Positions 17,482 to 27,500 of a DNA stretch of 64,000 nt are shown in pieces. Within the stretch, counting starts at the first letter, position 1. Each line of letters opens with the position of its first letter. The notes beneath the pieces were generated by a model. That model saw nothing but the letters and a program-made list of their open reading frames with translations. It had not been told where the DNA came from and ran no database searches. Position numbers and translations under genes: made by a program. The stretch comes from Microvirga sp. (GTDB taxonomy: Bacteria > Pseudomonadota > Alphaproteobacteria > Rhizobiales > Beijerinckiaceae), in the NCBI RefSeq assembly GCF_014699075.1, contig NZ_JACXAB010000008.1:142162-206161 (forward strand), in the 5' to 3' direction.

Positions 17482-18456
17482 ATGAGCACATTTCCACTCA
17501 AACTCTTCCAAGGGATCGGACGCTACGGCGTGCTCCTCGCCCTCATCGCCTTGATCCTTTTCGGATGGCTGCGCTACGAGAATTTCCTAGGCGCCTTCAA
17601 CGTGCTCTCGGTGCTGCGCTACAATAGCATGTTCGCCCTGGTGGCGCTCGGGATGTGCTTCGTCATCATCACCGGGGGGATCGATCTCTCGGTGGGATCG
17701 ACGGCAGCCCTCGGCAGCGTCGTTGCCGCCCTGCTTTCCTCCTATGGCGTTATGCCCGGACTGCTCGGAGGACTGGCAGCCGGACTGGCGGTCGGCGCCT
17801 GCAACGCCTTCATCATCACGCGGCTCAATATACTGCCCTTCATCGCCACCCTTGCCACCATGCTGGCCGCAAGCGGCTGCGCGCTGCTATTGGCCGGCAA
17901 CCAGTCGGTCTCTGTCTCCTACGAGACGGGCTTCGTCGAACTCGGCCAGGGCGATTTCCTCGGCTTTCCCATTCCAGCCTGGATTGCAATAATCGCGTAT
18001 CTTCTCGGCTCCCTCATTCTCAATTTCACCTCCTTTGGACGCACCGTGCTTGCGATCGGCGGCAACGAGGATGCGGCGCGTCTCATGGGGCTGCCGGCCC
18101 AGCGGGCGAAGGCGCTCGTGTATCTGGCGAGCGGCGGCCTTGCAGGCCTTGCAGGCGTGATCCTCGCGGCACAATTTGGTGCCGGCCAACCCATCGAAGG
18201 CGTCGGCTGGGAGCTGTTCGCCATTGCGGCCGTGGTCGTCGGCGGCACGCTGCTGACTGGCGGCGTCGGCTCCGTCGGCTCGACGCTGGCCGGCGTGCTC
18301 CTGCTAGGCCTGATCTTCAACATCCTGAATTTCGAGAACGGCCTCGGCTGGATCAGCCTCTCGGCCTACTGGCAATCAGTCATCCGTGGCGCGTTCCTGC
18401 TGCTCGTCGTCGCCATCCAAGCCCGGCTGAGCATGCGCACGGAAGAGGCTGCCTGA
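17482..18456 (+). CDS. Sugar ABC transporter permease (RbsC family), second
   Basis: The 324-residue membrane protein is a paralogue of the preceding permease, with VIITGGIDLSVGSTAALGS, CNAFIITRLNILPFIATL and AIGGNEDAARLMGLPAQR at equivalent places. Start ATG 17482 lies eight bases after the previous stop. Two different permeases with one two-domain ATPase is a frequent layout for alphaproteobacterial pentose, hexose or erythritol importers. The substrate cannot be read from the sequence. Confidence 0.9.
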   Translation: MSTFPLKLFQGIGRYGVLLALIALILFGWLRYENFLGAFNVLSVLRYNSMFALVALGMCFVIITGGIDLSVGSTAALGSVVAALLSSYGVMPGLLGGLAAGLAVGACNAFIITRLNILPFIATLATMLAASGCALLLAGNQSVSVSYETGFVELGQGDFLGFPIPAWIAIIAYLLGSLILNFTSFGRTVLAIGGNEDAARLMGLPAQRAKALVYLASGGLAGLAGVILAAQFGAGQPIEGVGWELFAIAAVVVGGTLLTGGVGSVGSTLAGVLLLGLIFNILNFENGLGWISLSAYWQSVIRGAFLLLVVAIQARLSMRTEEAA

Positions 18457-18489
18457 CGGCGACACATTCAATTATCGAGAAGGACAATC

Positions 18490-19578
18490 ATGCCCCGGAT
18501 CACCTCCATCGAACCCGGCTTTTACCGCATCCCGCTGCCGACCGTACTGACCGATTCCATGCATGGCGAGATGCGTGCCTTCGAGCTCAACACGGTGCGC
18601 ATCCGCGATTCCGACGGCGCCGAGGGCGTCGGCTACACCTTCACGGTCGGGCGCAACGGTGCTGCCATCGACACGATCCTCGCTCGAGAGCTGCCCGAGA
18701 TCATGGATGGCGAAGAGGCAGATGAGATCGAGCGCCTCTGGCACAAGGCCTGGTGGGCCCTCCATTACGGCGGCCGCGGCGGCCCGACGGTCCTGGCGAT
18801 CTCGGCTTTCGACATGGCCCTGTGGGACCTCAAGGCCAAACGTGCGAACCTCCCGCTCTGGAAGGCACTTGGGGGCTTTGACCCCAAAGTGCCCTGCTAT
18901 GCCGGCGGCATCGATCTAGACCTGCCTCTCGACAAGCTCCTGCGCCAGACGGACGACAACCTCGGGAAAGGATTTCGCGCCATCAAGATGAAGGTCGGGC
19001 GCGCTAACCTGTTTGAGGATGTGGAGCGGGTGAAGGCGATGCGCGAGCATCTTGGCGCCGGTTTCCCGCTCATGGTGGATGCGAACATGAAGTGGAGCGT
19101 CGACGGCGCCATCCGTGCGGCGCGCGCGCTCCAGCCCTTTGACCTCACCTGGCTCGAAGAGCCGACCATTCCCGACGATCCGGCGGGCCACGCCCGCATC
19201 GTGCGCGAGGGCGGGCTGCCGATTGCAGCCGGCGAGAACCTGCGCACGCTCTGGGAGTTCAAGCTCTACGTGGCCGGCGGCGCGGTCACATATCCTGAGC
19301 CGGACGTTACCAATTGCGGCGGCGTGACCCCGTTCATGAAGATCGCCCATCTGGCCGAGGCCTTCAACCTCCCGGTGACCAGCCACGGCGCCCATGACGT
19401 GACCGTGCACCTCCTCGCTGCCTGCCCCAACCGCTCCTATCTCGAAGCCCACGGCTTCGGACTTGAGCGCTATATCGCCGAACCCTTGCAGATTCAGGAT
19501 GGCTTCGCCCTGGCGCCCGATCGCCCTGGCCATGGCATTGCCTTCGATTGGAGCGGTCTCGACAAGATTAGGGCCTGA
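18490..19578 (+). CDS. Enolase-superfamily sugar-acid dehydratase/racemase (mandelate racemase/MLE family)
   Basis: The 362-residue protein has complete active-site residues for the mandelate-racemase subgroup: KxK base pair in AIKMKVG (Lys166 and Lys168), metal ligands Asp197 (VDANMKW), Glu223 or Glu224 (WLEEP) and Glu249 (AGEN), and the His299-Asp272 dyad (TSHGAHD, PEPDV). Enzymes with both KxK and His-Asp dehydrate or epimerise acid sugars through an enediolate intermediate. It follows the importer genes by 33 bp behind AGAAGGA and is probably the first committed step on an imported aldonate, uronate or lactone-derived acid. The exact substrate is not predictable. Confidence 0.88.
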   Translation: MPRITSIEPGFYRIPLPTVLTDSMHGEMRAFELNTVRIRDSDGAEGVGYTFTVGRNGAAIDTILARELPEIMDGEEADEIERLWHKAWWALHYGGRGGPTVLAISAFDMALWDLKAKRANLPLWKALGGFDPKVPCYAGGIDLDLPLDKLLRQTDDNLGKGFRAIKMKVGRANLFEDVERVKAMREHLGAGFPLMVDANMKWSVDGAIRAARALQPFDLTWLEEPTIPDDPAGHARIVREGGLPIAAGENLRTLWEFKLYVAGGAVTYPEPDVTNCGGVTPFMKIAHLAEAFNLPVTSHGAHDVTVHLLAACPNRSYLEAHGFGLERYIAEPLQIQDGFALAPDRPGHGIAFDWSGLDKIRA

Positions 19579-19620
19579 GGCATCGAAGATCCTCCGGCGC
19601 ACGTGAAGCAGGATGCAGAA

Positions 19621-21309
19621 ATGAAAGAGCGTTTCGACTACATCGTCGTGGGCGGCGGATCATCCGGTTCCGTGGCCGCCGCTCGCCTCGTCAATGAAGG
19701 CAGGCGCGTGCTGCTGCTCGAGGGCGGCTATTCCCACCGCCATCCGCTTCTCGACATGCCGCCGGGCATCTTCAAGATGATCAACGGCAGCAAATACATG
19801 CGCTATCACCAGACGGTTCCCCAGGAGCATCTGGACGGGCGCGTGCACGACATCCCTCAAGCCAACGTTCTCGGCGGAGGCTCCTCTGTCAACGCACAGG
19901 TTTATATGCGCGGCCGCCCATCCGATTACGACGAATGGCACGAGGCGCTGCATGGGGAGAACGATTATCCCGGCTGGAGTTGGGCCGACGTTCTGCCCCA
20001 CTTCCGCACCATGGAAGGCAACAACAGGTTCTATAACGATCTGCATGGCGCCGACGGGCCATTGCTGGTATCGGATCCCGGCCACATCAACGACATGTCG
20101 CGCTGGTTCGTGCAGGCCGTGCAGGCCCTGGGCGAGCCCTTCAACCCCGACTTCAATGGCCCCAAGCAGCGCGGCGTCGGCTTCTATCAGTTCATGAACC
20201 GGCGCGGCCGGCGCAGCAGCGCGGCCTACGCCTTCCTGGCGCCACTCGCCGACAATCCGAACCTCGTTATCCGTTTGCAGTCGCGGGTGAGAAAGATCGA
20301 GATCCAGAACGGGCGCGCCGTCGGCGTTACCTATCGCGATGCCAAAGGTTTGGACCACCAAGTCTATGCGGACGGCGAGGTGATTCTGGCATCCGGCGCC
20401 CTCGTCACGCCCCAGCTTCTCATGCTCTCAGGCATCGGCCCAGCCGATCAACTGCGGGAGAACGGCATTTCCTGCATCGCCGATCTTCCCGGCATCGGCG
20501 CGAACCTCATCGACCACCCGGAGGTGCCACTGATCGCAAAAGCCAACGGACCCTATGGCTATTACAAGCAGGGCGTCGGCTGGCGCATGCTGCTCAACGG
20601 GATTCACTTCCGGCTGTTCGGCTCCGGCCCGATCCTCTCGGCAGGCGTCGAGGCCGGCGCCTTCGTGAACCCGGCCGATCCCGACGCCGAGCCGACGATC
20701 CAGGCCTTCTGCGTCCCGATCGTCTATTTGGATCGGGACACTCTCAATCTTGTCGAGGACACCTATGGACTGACAATCACCACCGTCGTGGTGAAGCCCA
20801 AATCCCGTGGTTATGTCCGCCTGCGCTCAGCAAACCCGGATGATATGCCCCTCGTCTCGCCCAATCTGCTGAGCCATCCTGACGATGCTCGGGCAATGAT
20901 TGATGGGCAGCGATTCTTCCTCCGTGCCTTCCAGACCACGCCGCTCGCCGATCGGATCGAGCGCATCTCCATCCCGGACCCGAACGATCTCAGCGACGAG
21001 ACGATCATGAAGCACTGCCGCCGCTTCGTGAAAACGAATTACCACCCGAGCGGGACCTGCCGCATGGGGAGAGCCAGTGATGAAATGGCCGTTCTCGATT
21101 CCAGGCTGCGGGTCCGCGGAATCGAGAACCTGCGGGTTTGCGACCTTTCGGCGATGCCCAACATCAATGCGGGCAACACGAATGCGCCCGCAATGATGCT
21201 TGGGAGCCGTTGCGCAGAACTCATCACCGGCCGTCCAACCATCAGCACCTCCCAGTTCGGCCCTCGTCTGTCCGAACAGGGGGACATGAGCGTCGCGACG
21301 TTAAGCTGA
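19621..21309 (+). CDS. GMC-family FAD-dependent oxidoreductase
   Basis: The 562-residue protein (ATG 19621; GTG 19603 is a weaker alternative) has the FAD dinucleotide motif YIVVGGGSSGSVAAARL near the N-terminus, the GMC signature NVLGGGSSVNAQVYMRGRP (about 82-100), and the C-terminal catalytic segment NYHPSGTCRMG plus ENLRVCDLSAMPNINAGNTN. It resembles choline dehydrogenase-like and sugar-alcohol oxidising GMC enzymes. It is the last gene of the sugar cassette and ends before a bidirectional terminator. Its last 62 codons (from 21124) also lie inside the 4.7-kb direct repeat, and a copy of this C-terminal fragment sits at 36181-36366. Confidence 0.9.
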   Translation: MKERFDYIVVGGGSSGSVAAARLVNEGRRVLLLEGGYSHRHPLLDMPPGIFKMINGSKYMRYHQTVPQEHLDGRVHDIPQANVLGGGSSVNAQVYMRGRPSDYDEWHEALHGENDYPGWSWADVLPHFRTMEGNNRFYNDLHGADGPLLVSDPGHINDMSRWFVQAVQALGEPFNPDFNGPKQRGVGFYQFMNRRGRRSSAAYAFLAPLADNPNLVIRLQSRVRKIEIQNGRAVGVTYRDAKGLDHQVYADGEVILASGALVTPQLLMLSGIGPADQLRENGISCIADLPGIGANLIDHPEVPLIAKANGPYGYYKQGVGWRMLLNGIHFRLFGSGPILSAGVEAGAFVNPADPDAEPTIQAFCVPIVYLDRDTLNLVEDTYGLTITTVVVKPKSRGYVRLRSANPDDMPLVSPNLLSHPDDARAMIDGQRFFLRAFQTTPLADRIERISIPDPNDLSDETIMKHCRRFVKTNYHPSGTCRMGRASDEMAVLDSRLRVRGIENLRVCDLSAMPNINAGNTNAPAMMLGSRCAELITGRPTISTSQFGPRLSEQGDMSVATLS

Positions 21310-21313
21310 GACA

Positions 21314-21347
21314 ACAAGGACCGGGGCTGAGGCACCCCGGTCCTTGT
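21314..21347. terminator. Bidirectional intrinsic terminator (copy 1)
   Basis: A perfect 13-bp stem (acaaggaccgggg / ccccggtccttgt) with an 8-base loop lies between the convergent GMC and HlyD genes. It is duplicated at 36371-36404. Confidence 0.85.
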
Positions 21348-21352
21348 AGCGT

Positions 21353-22663
21353 TCACTCCTCGCGGAAAGCCTTGGCCATGTTGTCGGCGACCGGCTTCGT
21401 CAGGTACGAGAACACTGTGCGGTAGCCGGTCTGGATCAGCCCCTCCACGGGCATGCCCGGAACCAGCTTGAGATCACCCAGACGCTCCCGCTCACCGTCC
21501 GCGAAGGCCACGCGCACCGGGTAATACTGCATGCCTGTGCGCTGATCCGTCACCAGATCGGCCGCGATCATGCTCACTTTGCCTTTGAGTTCAGGCGTTG
21601 TTCGCTGGTTGAACGCCGACAGGCGCAGCACCGTGTCGAGACCGGGGCGGAGCTGGTCGATGTCCTGCGGGGAAACCTTCACCTCGATGGACAACTCGTC
21701 CGCCTCGGGAACGACAAGCATCAGGGATTCGCCGGCATTGATCACGCCGCCAACCGTATGCACGATTGACTGGTGCACGACGCCGTCCTGTGGGGCTCGA
21801 ATGTCGATGCGCTTGAGCTGATCCTCGGCCGTGGTCTTGCGCTCGACGAGCTCCGCCGCCTTGGCCTGCACCTCGCGCAGTTCCTTGGACACCTCGCTCC
21901 TGAGATCCTGATCGATCTGGAGGATCTGAAGCGACGTTTCGCTGATGCGCCCCTTGGCCTGAGCGATGCTCGAGATCAGCTGTCCGCGCTCGCCCCGCAG
22001 CCTCGTTTCCTCACGCTTGAGAGATGTGACGCGCGTAATCGGCACGAGGTTCTTCTTCCAGAGCTGCTCGACGCCAGTCAGCTCGTCCTGGATCAGCTGG
22101 ATCTCGTCTCCCTTCGCTGAGGCCTGCAGCTTGAGGCCGTCGATCTGCTCCTGCAATTGCGAGATGCGCTCCTGCAGCTGGGCCTTCTGGCCGGCCCGGG
22201 CCTCGCGACGATCCTGGAACACGTTAGTCTCGCCCTGGATCAGGCTGGCAAGCTCGGCATCCTGCAGACGGCTCTTGAAAGCAGCCGGGAAAGCAATCTT
22301 TTGCGATCCATCGCGCTCGGCTTCGAGGCGGCTCTGGCGGGCGGCCAGCTCATCCAGGCTCTTGGACACCATCGACAGACTCGCCCGTGCAACGGTCTCG
22401 TCGAGCCGGACCACCACGTCGCCTGCCCTGACCCGGTCGCCGTCACGGGCGAGGATCTCACCGACAACACCGCCGGTAGGATGCTGGACCTTCTTCACAT
22501 AGGTGTCGACCACGATGGCGCCCGGTGCCACCACGGCTCCGGACAGCTCGGTCACGGCTGCCCAGCCTCCAAGACCGCCGACGAGGAAGAAGGCGGAAGA
22601 GAGCCCCACCAGCGAGTAGCGGCGGATCGCGGCACGGGCACTTGGTTTGCGTTCGGACTTCAT
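21353..22663 (-). CDS. Type I secretion membrane-fusion (adaptor) protein, HlyD family, copy 1
   Basis: The 436-residue protein has one N-terminal membrane helix (about 15-40), a biotinyl-lipoyl-like half motif GGVVGEILARDGDRVRAGDV (about 64-83), a long alpha-helical hairpin with coiled-coil character (about 95-270), then APQDGVVHQSIVHTVGGVI and the C-terminal beta barrel ending in PVEGLIQTGYRTVFSYL. That is the PrtE/HlyD arrangement linking an inner-membrane ABC exporter to a TolC-like outer-membrane channel; no TolC gene is in the window. It lies 31 bp after the ABC exporter gene and is the last gene of the peroxidase-ABC-HlyD unit. It is identical to the protein at 36410-37720. Confidence 0.92.
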   Translation of the reverse strand: MKSERKPSARAAIRRYSLVGLSSAFFLVGGLGGWAAVTELSGAVVAPGAIVVDTYVKKVQHPTGGVVGEILARDGDRVRAGDVVVRLDETVARASLSMVSKSLDELAARQSRLEAERDGSQKIAFPAAFKSRLQDAELASLIQGETNVFQDRREARAGQKAQLQERISQLQEQIDGLKLQASAKGDEIQLIQDELTGVEQLWKKNLVPITRVTSLKREETRLRGERGQLISSIAQAKGRISETSLQILQIDQDLRSEVSKELREVQAKAAELVERKTTAEDQLKRIDIRAPQDGVVHQSIVHTVGGVINAGESLMLVVPEADELSIEVKVSPQDIDQLRPGLDTVLRLSAFNQRTTPELKGKVSMIAADLVTDQRTGMQYYPVRVAFADGERERLGDLKLVPGMPVEGLIQTGYRTVFSYLTKPVADNMAKAFREE

Positions 22664-22694
22664 GACATTCCCCCAGATCCTTGATGACTCAATC

Positions 22695-24434
22695 CTAGAC
22701 GGCTTTCAGCGCAGTAGCGGTCGCCACCCGTGGCTCGGCGACTTGCGGGGCCGGAACCGGGCGCAGCACCTTGCTCAGGACTTCGTCCTTCGGGCCGAAG
22801 CTCTGCATCCGCCCCTCGCCCATCACCAGCACCAGATCGACACCCGCAAGCGCACTCGGCCGGTGGGCGATGACCACCACGACCCCTCCCCGCGCCCTGA
22901 TGCCCATGATCGCAGCCGTCAGGGCCTGCTCGCCCTCGTTGTCGAGGTTGGAGTTCGGCTCGTCGAGCACCACCAGGAAGGGATCACCATACAGGGCGCG
23001 GGCGAGAGCCAGGCGCTGGCGCTGCCCGCCCGACAGGGCCGCTCCCGCCTCGCCGACCTGCGTCTCATAGCCGTCCGGCAGTTGCAGGATCATCTCGTGG
23101 ACATTGGCGGCCCTGGCGGCGGCGATGATGGCTTCCGCCTTCGGCTCGGGATCGAACCGCGCGATGTTCTGCGCCACGGTTCCGGCGAACAACTCCACGT
23201 CCTGCGGGAGATAGCCGATGTGTTGCCCGAGATCCTCCGGCAGCCATTGCTCGACGGCAGCGCCGTCGAAGCGAACCTTGCCGCGCCAGGTCGGCCACAC
23301 GCCGACGATCATGCGAGCGAGCGAGGACTTGCCTGAGGCGCTGGGGCCGATGATGCCCAGACCGCTCCCGGCCTTCAGCTCGAAGGACACGTCCTGCACC
23401 GAGAACCTCTGCCCACCCGGAGCTCCGGAGCCGGCATTCTCGATCGACAGGATGGACCGGGGTGCTGGGAGCTTCAGGGGCTCGTCAGTCTGGGCATTCG
23501 CCTCAAGGAGCGTCTTAAGTCGGCGCCAGCCCTGGCGAGCACTGACGAAGCCCTTCCAGTTGCCGATGGCGAGCTCGACCGGCGCCATGGCGCGCGAGGT
23601 GAGGATCGAGCTGGCGATCATGATGCCGCCGGTCGCCTGGCCGTCGATGACCAGATAGGCACCGATCGCGAGCACCATGGATTGCAGCAGCATCCGCAGC
23701 ACCTTCGACATGGCGCCGAAGCCACCCGCCACGTCGGAGGTCCGCTGCTGATGAGACAGGTAGCTGGCATTGGCATCGCCCCAGCGCACGCCGATGCGCC
23801 TGGCCATGCCCATGGCCTGGACGACCTCGGCGTTGCGGCGCGCGCCCTCAGAAATCCCGTTGCGCACGAGGGCCGCGCCCACGGCTGCCTTTGATGCTTC
23901 CTTGGTCATCACTTCTGTCAACAGCGTGATCACCACGAGAAGGCATGCACCGCCCAGGGCCGCAAGGCCGATCCAGGGGTGGAAGGCGAAGCAGATGAAC
24001 AGATACAGAGGCATCCAGGGCAGATCGAAGAGTGCCGACGGCCCGCCACCAGCCAGAAATGCGCGCAGTTGATCGAGATCGCGCAGGGGCTGCTGCCCGT
24101 CGCCGTCGACCTTGCCCTTGAGAGGCGCCTTGAGCTGCCCCTGGAAGATCTGCTGGCTCAGGTCCTCGTCGATGGCTGCGCCGACGCGCGCCATGATCCG
24201 ACCACGGAGCGCATCGAAGAGGCCCTGGAAGAGGTAGAGCACCACGATAATGACGGAGAGACCCACGAGCGTCGGGATGCTCTGGCTCGGAAGAACCCGG
24301 TCGTAGACCTCCATCATGAAGATGGAGCCCGAGAGGTAAAGCAGGTTGATCAGGCCGCTCAACACTGCGACGCCCAGGAAGGCACCGCGACAGGAGGCCA
24401 TGAGGCTGAGACGCTTCTTGAGGGGGCTGGTCAT
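22695..24434 (-). CDS. Type I secretion ABC exporter (PrtD-like permease/ATPase), copy 1
   Basis: The 579-residue protein joins an N-terminal transmembrane domain (about 20-310) to an ABC ATPase: Walker A GPSASGKSSLAR (about 364-375), Q-loop YLPQDVELF, signature LSGGQRQRLALARAL and Walker B FLVVLDEPNSNLDNEG. There is no N-terminal C39-like domain of the HlyB kind, so it is of the PrtD/LapB-independent protease-exporter type. It lies 128 bp downstream of the giant peroxidase, which carries RTX repeats and is the obvious cargo. It is identical to the protein at 37752-39491. Confidence 0.93.
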   Translation of the reverse strand: MTSPLKKRLSLMASCRGAFLGVAVLSGLINLLYLSGSIFMMEVYDRVLPSQSIPTLVGLSVIIVVLYLFQGLFDALRGRIMARVGAAIDEDLSQQIFQGQLKAPLKGKVDGDGQQPLRDLDQLRAFLAGGGPSALFDLPWMPLYLFICFAFHPWIGLAALGGACLLVVITLLTEVMTKEASKAAVGAALVRNGISEGARRNAEVVQAMGMARRIGVRWGDANASYLSHQQRTSDVAGGFGAMSKVLRMLLQSMVLAIGAYLVIDGQATGGIMIASSILTSRAMAPVELAIGNWKGFVSARQGWRRLKTLLEANAQTDEPLKLPAPRSILSIENAGSGAPGGQRFSVQDVSFELKAGSGLGIIGPSASGKSSLARMIVGVWPTWRGKVRFDGAAVEQWLPEDLGQHIGYLPQDVELFAGTVAQNIARFDPEPKAEAIIAAARAANVHEMILQLPDGYETQVGEAGAALSGGQRQRLALARALYGDPFLVVLDEPNSNLDNEGEQALTAAIMGIRARGGVVVVIAHRPSALAGVDLVLVMGEGRMQSFGPKDEVLSKVLRPVPAPQVAEPRVATATALKAV

Positions 24435-24504
24435 CGACTTGTACCTTGGGAAGTGTGCGTCACGTGAAGTGCCTTTGGCGGCACCGAACTTGTTTGAGTA
24501 ACCC

Positions 24505-24537
24505 CGCCGGGAGCTTTGGGGGGCATAGCTCCCGGCG
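24505..24537 (-). terminator. Stem-loop between peroxidase 1 and its exporter
   Basis: An 11-bp perfect stem (cgccgggagct / agctcccggcg) with an 11-base loop lies in the 128-bp gap after the peroxidase stop. No strong U-tract follows on the minus strand, so it could be an attenuator or 3'-end stabiliser that lets cargo outnumber exporter. An identical copy is at 39562-39594. Confidence 0.55.
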
Positions 24538-24562
24538 AGGTCACACCGATGTCGAACCAGCG

Positions 24563-27500
24563 TCAGAAGATGAAGCCGCTGCTGTCGAGATCGGATTCCT
24601 TAACGCCCTGAAGGACCGGGATGTCGTCTTCAGGAGCGATGCGACCCTCGAAGATGCCAAAGTTGAGGAAATGGTCGAGAGCGTTGACCTCAGCCGCGGC
24701 CACGTCCGGATTGGCCTCCAGGTAGGCGGTGGTATCGAACCCGGCCGCGGGATCACGGCCCTCCTTCGCGCCGAACTGGAAGTAGTGCTCGAGCGGGTTC
24801 ACGCCGGCGGCTGCTACATCCGGGTTGGTCTCCAGATAGTAGCTGGTGTCGAACACCGCATTGGGATTACGGCCCTCCTTCCAACCATAGGTGTTGAAGT
24901 GCACGAGAGGATTTATTCCAGCCGCGCCGACATCCGGGTTGGCCAGCAGGTAATACTCCCGGTCGAAGCCGCCGACGATGTCCCGGCCGACCGCCGCGAA
25001 GGTCGCCCGACCCTCGAACTGACCCCAGGTGACGTAGTGGGCGAGCGGGTTCACGCCGGCTGCTGCCACATCCGGATTGGCCTGCAGGTACTGCTGCGTA
25101 TCGAAGGACGCGGAGGCATCACGCCCCTCTCCCGCACCGTAGCGGGCATAGTGGTCGAGAGCACTCAGGCCGGCGGCCTTCACGTCCGGGTTGGCGGAGA
25201 GGTAAGCCGCCGCATCGAAGACCGCGTTGGCATCGCGTCCTTCCGCCTCGCCGAAGGCGAAGTAGTGCGCCTCGGCGTCCTGGCCGGCCTGCCAGACATC
25301 CTTGTTGTTGGCATAGTAGAACAGGTCGTCCACCAGCAGGTTGTTGTCGGTGCGCTCGATAGTGCCATCAGTAAAGGTGAGGCGCTGAGCCTTCGTGACA
25401 TCGGCCGTTTCTCCGTTGGGCCCGGTGATGACGATATGGCCGCCGGCATAGCTCACGCTGGCCTGGCTGAAGGCGAAGCTGAAGCTGGAACCGGTCTCGA
25501 TCACATTCTCGACTGGAACGGGATCGGGATCGGACGGGGTAACCGGCGCAGGATTGGCAGGCGTACCCGGAGCAGGCTTCTCGACGGTGATGGTTACCGT
25601 GCCTTCACTTGAGCCCCCCTGGCCGTCCGCCACCGTGTAGGTGAAGGAGGCCTCGCCGGTGAAGCCGGCTTTGGGCGTGAAGGTGATGGTGCCATCCTCA
25701 TTGAGAACTGCTGTCCCATGCTCGTCCTCGTCGAGGTCGACGAGGGAGAGCGTGCCGCCGTCAAGGTCGAGGTCGTTGGCCAGCAGCTGCGCTGCCGTCA
25801 GCTGGAGAACCTCCCCCTTCTGGACCGTGAAACGCTCCCCGATGACAACGGGACCCTCGTTGTCGGGAGTCTCCTCGTCGCCGTCATCCTCCTTTTCATG
25901 CTTCTTGAGACTGGGATTCCCGTCGCTCGCGTAGGTGACGGAATGTGTGGCGCTCTTCCAAGTCACCGTGCCATTGGCGTTGACGATCTTGGCGTAGTCG
26001 TCGACATCCAGCCCCGGGGCCAGCTCGATCACGTCCTGATCCCTCAGCGTTCCGACGATAGTGTCGTTGCCGCCGTTGGACTTGAACACGATCCGGTGCG
26101 CCGACTGCAGCGACGTGATGTCCACCGTGTCATTCCCGGCATTGCCGTCGACCGTGATGGTGCTGAAGTTCAGGCTCGTCCCGTTGAAGCTGCCGATAAC
26201 CTGGATCGTGTCGCCATTGCTGCTGCCACCGTCAGGTTGGTTGGGGTTGTTGCCGTTGTTTGCGGTAGTATTCAGAAAGTTGACGCTGATCTCCTCGATG
26301 TTGTCGAGCTCGGCGATGATGTTAGCATTGGTAACGGCGCCGCCAGGTCCGTTGGTGTTTCGGGTCACGACGATTTCGGTCGCCGCGCCCAACCCCGTCA
26401 TGCCGGCAGTGGCCGCCGCCTCTCTCGTATAGATCCGGAAGACCTCCCCACCTGCCACACCAGAAAGCCGGTAAGTGTCGACGCCGGCACCGCCATCGAT
26501 GAAGTCACGACCTTCATTGCTGACCTGGTCGATGAAGTCGTTGCCGTCGCCGCCGTTGACAGTGTCGTTACCTGCCCCGCCGTTGAGTGTATCGATGCCA
26601 TCGCCGCCGTTGACAGTGTCGTTACCTCCCCCGCCGTTGAGGCTGTTGCCAATGGCGTCGCCCGTCAGGTTATCGGCGCCCGATCCGCCCGTGACGTTCT
26701 CGATGCTGGTGATCGAGCCGAAGCCGGAGGCCGCTGCAGTCCCGAGGTTGACCGTGACACTGCTTGTTGAGCCGGCATACGACAGGGTATCAGCGCCTAC
26801 CCCGAGATTGGCATTTACCGCCTCGACGTCGACAGCGATGGAGCCGCTGCCTTCGATTTGAGTGATGCGGGTGCCATCAAACGCCACCGTGAGGGTTTCA
26901 CCGTCAGCGCCCGTATCGATAATCGACAGCATATCGGTGTCGGCGCCACCGGAGATAACGTCATTTTCGTTGGGATCACCGTTAATATCGACCACGATGG
27001 TGTCGTTGCCGGAACCGCCGTTGATGTTATCGTTGCCGCCTCCGCCGGCCAGGTTATCATTGCCGGACCCGCCGTTCAGGGTATCATTGCCGGATTGCCC
27101 GAACAGGTTGTCGTTACCGTTGCCGCCGGTGACCGTATCGTTGCCTCCCGATCCATAGACGACACTGTCCGTGCCCCCTGCCGTGAGGTTGTTGGCACCG
27201 TTTGTACCGAAGACGACGGAGTTCGTTCCGGTCGTGATAGTGAACGTCTCCGTACGGGTTGCGCCGGTCGTGTCCGTCGTACTGATGTTGAGCGTGTAGG
27301 TCGCACTCGACGCCATGGGCGAACCGATCCGCGTGACGACACCTGCCGGGCTCACTGCGAAGCCGGGGCTGCTTCCTGCTGCGAGAGCGTAAATAAATCC
27401 CGAGTTGGTGTCGGCATCAGTTGTGGCCAGATTAGCGATGACGGTCCCTGCCGAGGGAAGTCCGTTCGCAAGGTTGCCGGTCAAGGCAACTCCATCATCC

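Larger units (their letters stand above)
21124..25852. repeat. 4,729-bp direct repeat, copy 1
   Basis: This block recurs at 36181-40909 with a constant offset of 15,057 bases. The encoded HlyD (436 aa), ABC exporter (579 aa) and the last 429 peroxidase residues are identical between copies, and every nucleotide stretch I compared matched. Left boundary: codon GAG within the GMC gene (atc|gagaacc here, att|gagaacc in copy 2). Right boundary: 25852 (...acgg|accctc here, ...acgg|gcttt-type divergence in copy 2). Copy 1 sits inside an intact GMC gene, so its left flank looks ancestral. Confidence 0.95.

Noticed and set aside
24505..24537. Attachment site or recombination core for the 4.7-kb duplication
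   Set aside because: The inverted repeat lies inside the duplicated block rather than at its edges, and no integrase or transposase is found near either boundary.
26500..27175. Tandem 27-base-like DNA repeats as a separate repeat element
   Set aside because: They are the coding sequence of RTX nonapeptide blocks within peroxidase 1 and are already explained by that domain.
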